This document shows positions 1 to 7,823 of a stretch of 64,000 nucleotides of DNA, piece by piece. A program made the position numbers and the translations under genes. The notes under the pieces are model-generated. The model had not been told where the DNA came from and did not search any database. It worked only from the letters and a program-made list of their open reading frames with translations. Each line of letters begins with the position of its first letter. Within the stretch, counting starts at the first letter, position 1. This stretch comes from Amycolatopsis saalfeldensis (GTDB lineage Bacteria; Actinomycetota; Actinomycetes; Mycobacteriales; Pseudonocardiaceae), in the NCBI RefSeq assembly GCF_900110575.1, contig NZ_FOEF01000002.1:496001-560000 (forward strand), read 5' to 3'.

Positions 1-1
1 C

Positions 2-550
2 GTGCCGGCCGAGCGCTTCACCGCGATGACCCGCCTCGACCACAACCGCGCCCTCGCGCAGCTGTCGAAGCGCCTCGGCGTGCCCGTCACCGACCTCAAG
101 AAGGTCGCCATCTGGGGCAACCACTCCGCCACCCAGTACCCGTCCATCGCGCACGCCGAGGTCGCCGGCAAGAGCGCCGTCGAGGCCGTCAACGACCAGG
201 CCTGGCTCGCCGACACCTTCATCCCCACCGTCGCCAAGCGCGGCGCGGCGATCATCGAGGCCCGCGGCCTGTCCTCGGCCGCCTCGGCCGCGTCCGCCGC
301 CATCGACCACGTCCACACCTGGGTCACCGGCACCCCCGAGGGCGACTGGACCTCCGCGGGCGTCGTCTCCGACGGCTCCTACGGCGTTCCGGAAGGCCTC
401 ATCTCGTCGTTCCCGGTCACCGCCAAGGACGGCAGGTACGAGATCGTCCAGGGCCTGGAGATCGACGAGTTCTCCCGCCCCCGCATCGACGCCTCCGTCG
501 CGGAGCTCGCCGAAGAGCGTGACGCGGTGAAGAAGCTCGGCCTCATCTGA
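2..550 (+). CDS. mdh: Malate dehydrogenase, C-terminal part (cut by window edge)
   Basis: This is the last 182 codons of a cytosolic malate dehydrogenase, the NAD-dependent TCA-cycle enzyme interconverting malate and oxaloacetate. The active-site histidine lies in the stretch [12 protein letters not shown] (visible residues 37-48). It is followed by [11 protein letters not shown] and by the [21 protein letters not shown] segment near the C-terminus, which is typical of the actinobacterial/plant-type MDH of about 329 residues. The N-terminal Rossmann half lies upstream of the window, so the GTG at position 2 is an internal codon, not a start. A strong hairpin follows the stop codon, so the gene ends its transcription unit. 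The family call is secure. Confidence 0.95.
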   Translation: MPAERFTAMTRLDHNRALAQLSKRLGVPVTDLKKVAIWGNHSATQYPSIAHAEVAGKSAVEAVNDQAWLADTFIPTVAKRGAAIIEARGLSSAASAASAAIDHVHTWVTGTPEGDWTSAGVVSDGSYGVPEGLISSFPVTAKDGRYEIVQGLEIDEFSRPRIDASVAELAEERDAVKKLGLI

Positions 551-563
551 GCCTGATCCGACC

Positions 564-603
564 CGTCGAAGGCCGCCCGGCACCGTCCGGGCGGCCTTCG
601 ACG
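564..603 (+). terminator. Intrinsic terminator after mdh
   Basis: A perfect 17-bp inverted repeat (564-580 with 587-603) encloses a 6-base loop, CACCGT. It starts 14 bases after the mdh stop codon. There is no U tract, as is usual for high-G+C actinobacteria. Confidence 0.85.
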
Positions 604-619
604 TCGCTAGGGTCGGCGG

Positions 620-1180
620 ATGCCCCGACTGATCCACCTCAACGGCCCGTCCGGCATCGGGAAGTCCACCGTGGCCCGGCTTTACGCCGACCGCCACCCC
701 GGCGTCCTCGACCTCGACACCGACCAGCTGCTCCCCCTGATCGGCGGCTGGCGCGACGACTTCTGGGCCACCCTGCCCGTCGGCCGCCGCCTCGCCGTGG
801 CCATGGCGGAAACGCACCTGCGGGCCGGCCACGACGTCGTCCTGCCCCAGCTGGCCACCGCGCTGGACGAGGTCGAAGGCTTCGAAGCCGCCGCGCTCGC
901 CGCCGGTGCCGAGTACCGCGAAATCGTCCTCACCGCACCGAAACAGCACGCCTTCGACCGCTACTCGGCCCGAGCGTCCGTTGTGGACTCCAGCCCGCAC
1001 CGCCAGATCGACGACATCCTCGCCGAGCACGGCGGGCTCCGGCTGCTGGACCGGATCCACGACCACGTCGCCGGCTACCTCGCGCTCCGGCCCGCGTGCA
1101 CGGTCCTGGACACCGAGGGCCTTGATCCCGAACAGACCTATGCCGCGGTCGAGACTTCCCTTTCGTGGCGGTTCTTTTGA
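620..1180 (+). CDS. Small P-loop kinase-like ATPase
   Basis: A 186-residue cytoplasmic protein that opens directly with a Walker A motif, GPSGIGKST at residues 9-17. An acidic DLDTDQL segment follows at about residue 32, as in AAA_33/zeta-toxin-like and adenylylsulfate-kinase-like nucleoside or sugar kinases. The single-domain size fits small-molecule kinases that act on a phosphate acceptor, but nothing here identifies the substrate. It stands alone between the mdh terminator and a decayed region, so context gives no help. The ATG at 620 is the first start in the frame and lies just after the terminator. No convincing Shine-Dalgarno sequence is visible, so the mRNA may be leaderless. Confidence 0.7.
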   Translation: MPRLIHLNGPSGIGKSTVARLYADRHPGVLDLDTDQLLPLIGGWRDDFWATLPVGRRLAVAMAETHLRAGHDVVLPQLATALDEVEGFEAAALAAGAEYREIVLTAPKQHAFDRYSARASVVDSSPHRQIDDILAEHGGLRLLDRIHDHVAGYLALRPACTVLDTEGLDPEQTYAAVETSLSWRFF

Positions 1181-1230
1181 AGGTGAGTGGCCTGTTTGGC
1201 CGAGCCGATTTTCTCCAGTACCGGCCCGCC

Positions 1231-1248
1231 GTATAGGTCGTTATACAC
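1231..1248. repeat. Intergenic GTATA-N6-TATAC element, copy A
   Basis: The element reads GTATAGGTCGTTATACAC: inverted 5-base arms GTATA/TATAC around a 6-base spacer. Nearly the same 18 bases recur at 2953-2970 and 27105-27122, with a degenerate copy at 30881-30896. This copy lies between the P-loop kinase gene and an SDR relic. It could be a regulator-binding site or a dispersed repeat. Confidence 0.5.
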
Positions 1249-1251
1249 TCT

Positions 1252-1393
1252 AAGTGTGAGCTGGCCGGTGAGACTGTGATCGTTACGGGTGCCTCGTCCG
1301 ATATAGGCGAATGCCGTGCTGCGCACCGGCGAGGACACCTTCGACATCCCGCACGGCCCGGAGCAGCCGGACCTCGCCCGCGCGTCCGGCTGA
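1252..1393 (+). pseudogene. Short-chain dehydrogenase relic
   Basis: In one frame the DNA encodes ELAGETVIVTGASSDIGE (from about 1258). This is the NAD(P)-binding N-terminus of a short-chain dehydrogenase with the TGxxxxIG glycine motif. Just after the motif the sequence changes to another frame, which runs NAVLRTGEDTFDIPHGPEQ and stops with TGA at 1391-1393. The roughly 200 residues expected between are missing. The most economical reading is one large internal deletion with a frame change, leaving both ends of a gene. The identity of the C-terminal piece is uncertain. It converges on the shortened quinone reductase, whose stop lies 10 bases away. Confidence 0.45.
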
Positions 1394-1402
1394 CGGCGGC
1401 CT

Positions 1403-2191
1403 CTACGCGGGCAGCACCCGCACCCCACCGGCTTCCAGGGCGCGGTGGGCGCCGGCGATGTCGGACAGCGACGGCAGCGGGTGGTCGGTGTCGAAGGCGA
1501 TCGTCACCATCCGGCCGCGAGGCGAGAGCAGCCGCCGGTACGTCGGCAGGCCGGTGCCGGTCGTGCTCAGCACCACGTCGAACGAGCCCAGTGCCGCCGG
1601 GTCCGCGCGGCGGTAGTCGTGTGCCTCGTCCGCGCCCAGCTCCCGCACCAGGTCGACGGTGCCGGCCCCGGTCAGCGCCGTCACGTGCGCGCCCATCGCG
1701 TGCCCGAGCTGCACGGCGATGGCGCCGACTCCCCCGGCCGCGCCGCGCACGAGCAGCCGCTCCCCCGCCTTCAGCCGGGCCTTGTCACGCAACGCCGTGA
1801 TCGCCGTGGTGCCCACCGGCAACGCCGCCGCCTCGACCAGGTCCAGTCCCTTCGGCGCCAGGGAAAGCCGGTCGGGGTCGACGGCGATGTACTCCGCCGC
1901 CACCCCGCCGGCGCGCCGCAGGCCCCACACCCGGTCGCCGACCTCGAGCCCCGGCGCGGCGGACGCGATCTCGCCGGTGAAGTCCACCCCGGTGGCCATC
2001 GGGAACTTCCGGCCGGTCAGCACTTTCACCCGGCCCGCCCTGATGTGCAGGTCACCGCCGTTCACACTCGTCGCGTGCACCCGGACCAGCACCTGCCCCG
2101 GTTCCGGCACCGGCTTCGGGACCCGTGCCTCGTACAGCACCTCGGCGGGCCCGTAGCGGTCGAACCGGGCCGCGCGCATCGTCTCGCTCAC
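1403..2191 (-). CDS. Zinc-independent quinone oxidoreductase-like MDR protein, internally shortened
   Basis: A medium-chain dehydrogenase/reductase of the NADPH:quinone oxidoreductase class. An N-terminal GroES-like domain (GEVLVR-type PEPGQVLVRVHATSVNGGDLH, residues about 30-50) is followed by a Rossmann motif AAGGVGAIAVQLG near residue 151. Family members usually have about 310-330 residues; this one has 262. The sequence jumps from MVTIAFDTDHPL directly to SLSDIAGAHRALEAGG, which are normally separated by about 50 residues of the catalytic domain. I infer an in-frame internal deletion near position 1470, so activity is doubtful. The neighbouring TetR (2275-2958) is divergent and probably controls it through the palindrome at 2216-2253. 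Confidence 0.8.
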   Translation of the reverse strand: MSETMRAARFDRYGPAEVLYEARVPKPVPEPGQVLVRVHATSVNGGDLHIRAGRVKVLTGRKFPMATGVDFTGEIASAAPGLEVGDRVWGLRRAGGVAAEYIAVDPDRLSLAPKGLDLVEAAALPVGTTAITALRDKARLKAGERLLVRGAAGGVGAIAVQLGHAMGAHVTALTGAGTVDLVRELGADEAHDYRRADPAALGSFDVVLSTTGTGLPTYRRLLSPRGRMVTIAFDTDHPLPSLSDIAGAHRALEAGGVRVLPA

Positions 2192-2215
2192 TTCTCTTCC
2201 TTATGTGGAACGTGC

Positions 2216-2253
2216 CTTCCAGTTACTTGCTAAGCTAACGCGTCAACTGGAAG
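2216..2253. promoter_or_regulatory. Probable TetR operator between divergent genes
   Basis: CTTCCAGTT (2216-2224) is matched exactly by its inverted copy AACTGGAAG (2245-2253). Inside lies a second imperfect dyad, GTTA-CTTGCTAAGC-TAAC (2222-2239). The site sits between the quinone reductase and the TetR gene, where a TetR regulator would repress both divergent promoters. Confidence 0.65.
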
Positions 2254-2274
2254 CTGCCGTCCACTTCGGCGGAG

Positions 2275-2958
2275 GTGAGAGCAACGCCCGCGCAGACCTC
2301 TCAGATGCTGCGCGCCGACGCGCGCGAGAACCGCACCCGGGTGCTCGAAGCGGCCCGCGAGCTGTTCGCGCGGCGCGGCATCGACGTGCCGATGACCACC
2401 ATCGCCCGGCACGCGGGCGTCGGCGTCGCCACGCTGTACCGGCGGTTCCCGACCCGCGAAGCGCTGGTCACGGAGGTGTTCACGGACGAGCTGGCCGCGT
2501 GTGCCTCGGTGGTCGACGACGCGCTCGCGGACCCCGACCCGTGGTACGGCTTCAGCCGGATGATCGAGAAGGTCTGCACGATGCAGGCCACCGACCGCGG
2601 CTTCACCGAAGCCTTCCTCACGGCCTTCCCGCACGCCGTCGACTTCGAACGCGAGCGCCGGCGGGCCGAGCAGGGCTTCGCCGAAGTCGTGCGGCGCGCC
2701 AAGGCTTCGGGCGAGCTGCGCGCGGACTTCCACCCCAGCGACCTGACAGTGGTGCTGCTGGCCAACTGCGGCGCCACCACCAGGATCGACCCGGCCACCG
2801 CGGCGACCACCTCACGCCGGCTCGTGGCGCACTTCCTGCGCGCGTTCCGGACCGGCTCGTCCGATGAGGACACTCCCCTGCCACCTCCGGCCCCGCTGGG
2901 ACTGGACCAGCTGCCCCGTCAGCACTGCCCGGGTCCACAAAGGACCCGGGCAGTGTAG
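2275..2958 (+). CDS. TetR family transcriptional regulator
   Basis: A 227-residue TetR-type repressor. The N-terminal helix-turn-helix covers residues about 20-65, with LFARRGIDVPMTTIARHAGVG followed by TLYRRFPTREAL, the classic recognition-helix segment. The remainder is a ligand-binding domain of unknown specificity. It is divergent from the quinone oxidoreductase gene, and the palindrome between them suggests auto- and cross-repression. Start choice is uncertain: GGAGG directly abuts the GTG at 2275, while an ATG at 2305 has no visible ribosome site. The last 11 or so codons lie inside a perfect terminator hairpin (2923-2955), so the C-terminal tail (PRQHCPGPQRTRAV) is encoded by the stem-loop itself. 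Confidence 0.85.
   Translation: MRATPAQTSQMLRADARENRTRVLEAARELFARRGIDVPMTTIARHAGVGVATLYRRFPTREALVTEVFTDELAACASVVDDALADPDPWYGFSRMIEKVCTMQATDRGFTEAFLTAFPHAVDFERERRRAEQGFAEVVRRAKASGELRADFHPSDLTVVLLANCGATTRIDPATAATTSRRLVAHFLRAFRTGSSDEDTPLPPPAPLGLDQLPRQHCPGPQRTRAV
2923..2955. terminator. Bidirectional terminator overlapping the TetR 3' end
   Basis: A perfect 14-bp stem (2923-2936 with 2942-2955) with loop ACAAA. The TetR stop codon (2956-2958) comes immediately after the stem, and the converging oligopeptidase gene stops at 2976. The hairpin can therefore serve both genes. Confidence 0.8.
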
Positions 2959-2970
2959 GACGTTATACAG
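2953..2970. repeat. Intergenic GTATA-N6-TATAC element, copy B
   Basis: GTGTAGGACGTTATACAG matches copies A and C at about 15-16 of 18 positions. It sits between two converging genes, directly after the terminator, so it cannot be an ordinary promoter element for either. Confidence 0.5.
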
Positions 2971-2975
2971 CTGGC

Positions 2976-5027
2976 TCAGGCACCGGCGAGGCCGCGGCGC
3001 TTGAGCAGCGGCTCGATCTCCGGCTCGCGGCCGCGGAAGGCGCTGAACGCCGCCATCGGGTCGACGCTGCCGCCGCGGCCCAGGAGGGTGCCGCGGAAGT
3101 GGTCGCCGTTCTCGCGCTTGAGGCCGCCGTTCTCGGTGAACCACAGCACGGTGTCGGCGTCGAGCACCTCGCTCCAGATGTAGGAGTAGTACCCGGCGCT
3201 GTAGCCGCCGCCGAAGACGTGGTTGAAGTACGTGGTCCGGTAGCGCGGCGGCACGCTCTCCAGGGCGACGCCGGCCTTCTCCAGCGCGTCCGCCTCGAAG
3301 CGCTGGACGTCGTCCACGCGGTCGTCCACGCCGAGGCGGTGCCAGGCCAGGTCGAGCAGCGACGCGGCCAGGTACTCGGTGGTCTTGAAGCCCTCGCCGT
3401 ACTGCGCGGCGGCTTCCAGCTTCGCGACCTGCTCGGCCGGGAGGGGCTCCCCCGTCTCGTGGTGCTTCGCGTAGTTGGCGAGCACCTCGGGCCACAGCAT
3501 CCACATCTCGTTGACCTGCGAGGGATATTCCACGAAGTCACGCGGCACGTTGGTGCCGGAGAACGTCGGGAACTCCACTCCGGACAGCAGCGAGTGCAGC
3601 GCGTGCCCGAACTCGTGGAACGCGGTGGTGACCTCGTCGAAGGTCAGCAGCGTCGGCTCCCCCGCCGGCGGCCGGTTGACGTTGAGCACGTTCACCACGA
3701 CCGTCTGGGCGCCCAGCAGCCCGGACTGGTCCACGAAGTTGTTCATCCACGCGCCGCCGCGCTTGGACTCGCGGGCGTAGTAGTCCATCAGGAACAGCCC
3801 GAGGCCGCTGCCGTCGGCGTCGAAGACCTCGAAGATCCGCACCTCGGGGTGGTACTTCGGCAGGTCGTGGCGCTCGGTGAAGCTCAGCCCGTACAGCCGG
3901 CTCGCGGCGAAGAAGACACCGTCGTGCAGCACGCGGTTCAGCTCGAAGTACGGCCGCAGCGCGGCGGTGTCGACCTGGAAGCGCTCACGGCGGACCTTCT
4001 CGGCGTAAAACGCCCAGTCCCACGCCTTCAGGGTGGCGCCGGGGACGTCGGCCTCGAGGTGGCGCTGCAACTCGGCCGCCTCGGTGCGGGCGTTCGCGAC
4101 GGCGACCGGGGCCAGGCGCTCCAGCAGCCCGGTGGCGGCTTCGGCGGTCTTGGCCGTCTCGTCCGAAATCACGTACGCGGCGTGGTCCGGGTAGCCGAGC
4201 AGGGCCGCGCGCTCGGCGCGCAGGCGGACGATCTCGGCGGCCACCGCGTTGTTGTCCTGCTCGTTGCCGCGGTTGCCACGGGACACCGAAACGGTGAAGA
4301 CGCGCTCGCGCACCGCGCGGTTCTCCAGCGACTCCAGGGCGGCCTGCGCGGTCGGCAGCGTCAGGCTGAGGACGTACTTGCCCTCCTCGCCGCGGTCCGC
4401 GGCGGTCTCGGCGGCGGTCGCGATCGTACCCGCGTCCAGGCCGGCCAGCTCGGCGGCGTCTTCGATCACCACGGCCAGGTCGTTCGTGTCGCGCAGCAGG
4501 TTCTGCTGGAAGCGGGTCTGCAGGGTGGACAGCTCGCCGTTGAGCTTGCGCAGCTGCTCCTGGTCCGCCTCGGGCAGGCCCGCGCCGGCGCGGCTGAAGT
4601 CGGTGTGGCGGCGCTCCAGCAGCCGCAGCGACTCCGCGTCGAGGCCCAGGCTTTCGCGGCGCTCGTACAGCGCGCTGATCCGGGCGAACAGCCGCGGGTT
4701 CAGGTGGATCGCGTCGGCGTGCGCGGCCAGCCGCGGGGCCAGCTCGGCCTGGATGTCCTGGATCTCGTCGGTGGCGTTGGAGCCCACGATGTTGAAGAAC
4801 GTGCCGCCGACGCGGTCGAGCAGGTCACCGGCCCGCTCCAGCGCGACGACGGTGTTCTCGAACGTGGCTTCTTCGGCGTTGCCCGCGATCTCCTCGATCT
4901 CGGCGCTGTGCCGGCTCAGCCCTTCTTCGAACGCGGGGCGATAGTGCTCCACCGCGATCCGGTCGAAGGGCGGCAGGGCGTAGGGCAGCTCGCTCGGTGC
5001 GGCGAACGGGTTCTCCGGCGACATCAT
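2976..5027 (-). CDS. M3 family metallopeptidase (oligopeptidase A / dipeptidyl carboxypeptidase type)
   Basis: A cytoplasmic zinc metallopeptidase of the M3 (thimet) family that trims short peptides. The zinc site HEFGH is at residues 471-475, inside TAFHEFGHALHSLLSG, and the downstream FVEYPSQVNEMW segment supplies the third ligand. The length (683 residues from the chosen start) matches Dcp/OpdA enzymes of about 680. I chose the ATG at 5027 (MMSPENPF) because AGGAG lies 9 bases upstream. The reading frame extends to 5066, but the extra residues MGGTDVKNQEHNP are not family-like. It is a single-gene unit converging on the TetR gene. Dcp and OpdA cannot be told apart by sight. Confidence 0.93.
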   Translation of the reverse strand: MMSPENPFAAPSELPYALPPFDRIAVEHYRPAFEEGLSRHSAEIEEIAGNAEEATFENTVVALERAGDLLDRVGGTFFNIVGSNATDEIQDIQAELAPRLAAHADAIHLNPRLFARISALYERRESLGLDAESLRLLERRHTDFSRAGAGLPEADQEQLRKLNGELSTLQTRFQQNLLRDTNDLAVVIEDAAELAGLDAGTIATAAETAADRGEEGKYVLSLTLPTAQAALESLENRAVRERVFTVSVSRGNRGNEQDNNAVAAEIVRLRAERAALLGYPDHAAYVISDETAKTAEAATGLLERLAPVAVANARTEAAELQRHLEADVPGATLKAWDWAFYAEKVRRERFQVDTAALRPYFELNRVLHDGVFFAASRLYGLSFTERHDLPKYHPEVRIFEVFDADGSGLGLFLMDYYARESKRGGAWMNNFVDQSGLLGAQTVVVNVLNVNRPPAGEPTLLTFDEVTTAFHEFGHALHSLLSGVEFPTFSGTNVPRDFVEYPSQVNEMWMLWPEVLANYAKHHETGEPLPAEQVAKLEAAAQYGEGFKTTEYLAASLLDLAWHRLGVDDRVDDVQRFEADALEKAGVALESVPPRYRTTYFNHVFGGGYSAGYYSYIWSEVLDADTVLWFTENGGLKRENGDHFRGTLLGRGGSVDPMAAFSAFRGREPEIEPLLKRRGLAGA

Positions 5028-5103
5028 CGGGTTGTGCTCCTGGTTCTTCACGTCGGTCCCGCCCACCCTACGGGTTCACCGGCCGACGAAAGGATCCCTT
5101 CGC

Positions 5104-5820
5104 TCAGTGCCCGGTGCTGCCGCCGACCACAGCGTCGCTTTCGGCCGCCTTGGCCTTGCGGCCGCGCTTGGCCTTGGCCTTCGGCGGCGGCGGGGCGATG
5201 CCGGCCAGGCTGCCGCCGTTGTCGTTGACGCGCAGCACGAACGGGCGGGTCTCGGTGTAGCGGATCACCGACACCGACGCCGGGTCCACCACGATCCGCT
5301 GGAACGCGTCGAGGTGCTGGCCGAGCGCGTCGGCGAGGATCGCCTTGATCACGTCGCCGTGGCTGCACGCGACCCACACCGCGTGGTCGCCGTGCTCGGC
5401 GGTGATCCGGGCGTCGTGCGCGCGGATGGCGGCGACGGCGCGGGCCTGCATCGCGGCCAGCCCCTCACCGCCGGGGAACACCGCGGCCGACGGGTGCCCC
5501 TGCACCACGCGCCACAGCGGCTCCTTGACCAGGGTCTTCAGCTCCCGCCCGGTCCACTCGCCGTAGTCCACTTCGGACAGCCGCGCTTCGACGGTCTTGG
5601 TCAGCCCGCGGTCGGCCGCGAGCGGGGTGACGGTCTGCTTGCAGCGCAGCATCGGCGAGACCACCAGCTCCGCCACCGGCACCCCGGCCAGCCGCGCCAC
5701 CAGCTTGTCCGCCTGGGCCCGGCCGGTGTCGTCGAGGCCCACCTTCGGCGTGCGCCCGGCCAGCACCCCGGAACCGTTGGCGGTGGACTTCCCGTGCCGC
5801 AGCAAGATGACCGTGCTCAC
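5104..5820 (-). CDS. Histidine phosphatase family protein (MSMEG_4193/Rv2135c type)
   Basis: A phosphoglycerate-mutase-like phosphatase. The catalytic RHG is at residues 8-10 (LLRHGKSTANG), and the second-histidine region is VWVACSHGDVIKAIL. The Glu-containing VDYGEWTGREL matches the MSMEG_4193-type actinobacterial proteins. The last 25 or so residues form a Pro/Lys/Arg-rich tail (PPPPKAKAKRGRKAK), probably disordered. It lies next to uppP, as in mycobacteria where Rv2135c precedes Rv2136c. A role in phosphorylated cell-envelope or mycothiol metabolism has been suggested by context only, and the substrate is unknown. Confidence 0.85.
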   Translation of the reverse strand: MSTVILLRHGKSTANGSGVLAGRTPKVGLDDTGRAQADKLVARLAGVPVAELVVSPMLRCKQTVTPLAADRGLTKTVEARLSEVDYGEWTGRELKTLVKEPLWRVVQGHPSAAVFPGGEGLAAMQARAVAAIRAHDARITAEHGDHAVWVACSHGDVIKAILADALGQHLDAFQRIVVDPASVSVIRYTETRPFVLRVNDNGGSLAGIAPPPPKAKAKRGRKAKAAESDAVVGGSTGH

Positions 5821-5850
5821 GACGCCACCCTAACCGGTGATCTCCGCCGG

Positions 5851-6693
5851 TCAGCTCCCGACCGGGCCCGCGCCGGGGTCGAGCACGCCGGCGAAGACCA
5901 GCCCGAACAGCACCACGCCCAGCACGAGCCGGTACACCACGAACGGCACGAAGCTGCGCGTCTTGATGTAGGACATCAGCCACGCGATCACGACGTACCC
6001 GACGCCGAACGCCACCAGCGTCGCCAGGATGGTCGGGCCCCACTGGGCGGTTTCGCCGTTCTTGCCGATGTCGGTGAGCTTGTACAGGCCCGAGCCGAGC
6101 ACCGCGGGCAGGGCGAGCAGGAACGAGTACTCCGCCGCGTCCGCGCGGGTGTAGCCCATCAGCAGCCCGGCGCTGGTCGTGCCGCCGGAGCGGGAGACGC
6201 CGGGGATGAGCGCCAGCGCCTGGGCGAAGCCGAAGCCGAGGCCGTGCGGCGCGGTCAGGTCGTCGAGCGTGCGCCGCTGCTTGGCCACCCGGTCGGCGAT
6301 GAGCAGGATGATGCCGAACACGATCAGCGTGGTGGCGGTGATCCGCAGGTCGCGGAACGCGGTGTCGATCTGGTTCTGCAGCAGCAGGCCGAGCACCACG
6401 ATCGGCAGCGAGCCGACGATGATCAGCCAGCCGAGCCGGGCGTCGGGGTCCTGGCGCCAGTCCTTCCGGTAGATCGAGAAGAACCACGCCCGCAGGATGC
6501 GGCCGATCTTGGCCGCGAAGTACAGGATCACGGCCAGCTCGGTGCCGATCTGGGTGACCGCGGTGAACCCGGCCCCCGGGTCGTCCCAGCCGGCCAGCGC
6601 CGCGACGATCCGCAGGTGCGCGCTGGACGAGATCGGCAGGAACTCCGTCAGCCCCTGCACCAGGCCCAGCACCAGCGCCTCGAACCACCCCAT
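5851..6693 (-). CDS. uppP: Undecaprenyl-diphosphatase (UppP/BacA)
   Basis: An integral membrane phosphatase that recycles undecaprenyl pyrophosphate to the lipid carrier phosphate for peptidoglycan and wall polysaccharide synthesis; it can confer bacitracin tolerance. Both signature motifs are present: [11 protein letters not shown] at residues 17-27 and [11 protein letters not shown] in the second half. There are about eight hydrophobic segments over 280 residues, the normal family size. I place the start at the ATG at 6693, which overlaps the stop of the upstream LLM gene in the pattern TGATG with GGGAG upstream, implying translational coupling. A longer frame begins at 6717 but adds only MRTSGSGL. 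Confidence 0.95.
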   Translation of the reverse strand: MGWFEALVLGLVQGLTEFLPISSSAHLRIVAALAGWDDPGAGFTAVTQIGTELAVILYFAAKIGRILRAWFFSIYRKDWRQDPDARLGWLIIVGSLPIVVLGLLLQNQIDTAFRDLRITATTLIVFGIILLIADRVAKQRRTLDDLTAPHGLGFGFAQALALIPGVSRSGGTTSAGLLMGYTRADAAEYSFLLALPAVLGSGLYKLTDIGKNGETAQWGPTILATLVAFGVGYVVIAWLMSYIKTRSFVPFVVYRLVLGVVLFGLVFAGVLDPGAGPVGS

Positions 6694-7736
6694 CAAGCCA
6701 CTCCCGCTCGTTCGCATGCCTCGGCGGCCGCGATCAGCGCCGCCCCGTGCCCGCCGGTGTCCCCGAACGGGGTCACCGAAAGTGTCGTCACGCCCGCGCC
6801 CGCGAACTCGGCCATCCGCCCGGCGATCCGGTCCACCGGGCCGAGCAGCGACGTCGCGTCGAGGAACTCCAGCGGTACCGCCGCCTGCGCGCCCTCGTAG
6901 TCCCGGGCCAGGTACTTCTCCTGCACCTCGGCCGCCGCGGCCTCGAAGCCCATCCGCGCGGCGAGCCGGTTGTAGAAGTTCTCCTCGCGGCTGCCCATGC
7001 CGCCGAGGTACCGCGCCGCGTGCGCCCGCACCGCGTCGGCGCAGGACCGCCAGTCCGGGCCCACCACCAGCGGCACGATCGGGGCGACGTCGAAGCCGTC
7101 CAACGTCCGGCCCGCTTTCCCGGCGCCCGAACGGATCCTCGCCAGCTGCTCGCCCGCGTGCTCCGGCGAGAAGAACAGCGGCAGCCAGCCATCGGCGATC
7201 TCACCGGCCAGCGCCAGGTTGGCCGGGCCGAGCGCGGCGAGGTAGACCGGGACCTGCTTGCGCTCGGGCCGGAACGACAGGCCCAGCACGGTGCCGGGGC
7301 CGTCCGGCAGCGGCAGCCGGAAGTGCTGACCGTCGAACTTCACCCGGCGGCGCGACTGGACCGCGCGGACGATCTCGACGTACTCCCGGGTCCGGCCGAG
7401 CGGGCCGGCGAACCGGACCCCGTGCCAGCCTTCGGACACCTGCGGGCCGGAAACGCCCAGCCCGAGCCGGAAGCGGCCGCCGGACAGGGTGTCGAGCGTC
7501 GCGGCCGTCATGCCGGTCATCGCCGGGGTGCGGGCCGGGATCTGCAGCACGGCGCTGCCGACGTCGATCCGCTCGGTGCGCGCGGCGATCCAGCCGAGCA
7601 CGGTGACGGCGTCGGCGCCGTAGGCCTCGGCGGCCCACACCACGGCGTAGCCGAGCTCGTCCGCCCGCTGCGCCAGGGCCGGATTCGCGGTCACGCCCCC
7701 CGCGCTCCCGTAACCCAGGCTGAGTCCGATGTGCAC
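6693..7736 (-). CDS. LLM class F420-dependent oxidoreductase
   Basis: A luciferase-like TIM-barrel oxidoreductase of 347 residues. N-terminal [11 protein letters not shown], then [28 protein letters not shown] and [17 protein letters not shown], are hallmarks of the F420-dependent mycobacterial LLM group. Such enzymes transfer hydride between coenzyme F420 and a small substrate that cannot be deduced here. It is the first gene of a coupled pair with uppP. The GTG at 7736 lies 8 bases after a TAGAGT box on the minus strand, so its mRNA is probably leaderless. Confidence 0.88.
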   Translation of the reverse strand: MHIGLSLGYGSAGGVTANPALAQRADELGYAVVWAAEAYGADAVTVLGWIAARTERIDVGSAVLQIPARTPAMTGMTAATLDTLSGGRFRLGLGVSGPQVSEGWHGVRFAGPLGRTREYVEIVRAVQSRRRVKFDGQHFRLPLPDGPGTVLGLSFRPERKQVPVYLAALGPANLALAGEIADGWLPLFFSPEHAGEQLARIRSGAGKAGRTLDGFDVAPIVPLVVGPDWRSCADAVRAHAARYLGGMGSREENFYNRLAARMGFEAAAAEVQEKYLARDYEGAQAAVPLEFLDATSLLGPVDRIAGRMAEFAGAGVTTLSVTPFGDTGGHGAALIAAAEACERAGVA

Positions 7737-7823
7737 GATTCGAGACTCTAACGGGGGCCGCTGTCACGACACGGCGTCACCTTGGTCAAGTCCCCGCGGG
7801 CCCGACCACTAGGCTCGGCCGTC
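7737..7823. promoter_or_regulatory. Divergent promoters, both apparently leaderless
   Basis: On the minus strand TAGAGT (7745-7750) stands 8 bases before the GTG of the LLM gene. On the plus strand TAGGCT (7810-7815) stands 8 bases before the GTG of the aldo/keto reductase. Neither start has a ribosome-binding site. That spacing is the actinobacterial leaderless pattern. No clear -35 box is seen for either. Confidence 0.6.

Noticed and set aside
3099-5228. A 709-residue open frame on the plus strand
   Set aside because: It lies antisense to the M3 peptidase gene. Its translation is Gly/Arg/Val-rich with no recognisable domain, as expected for shadow frames in G+C-rich DNA.
5032-6900. A 622-residue open frame on the plus strand
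   Set aside because: It is antisense to the histidine phosphatase and uppP genes, both clearly recognisable, and its composition is His/Arg/Gly-rich shadow sequence.
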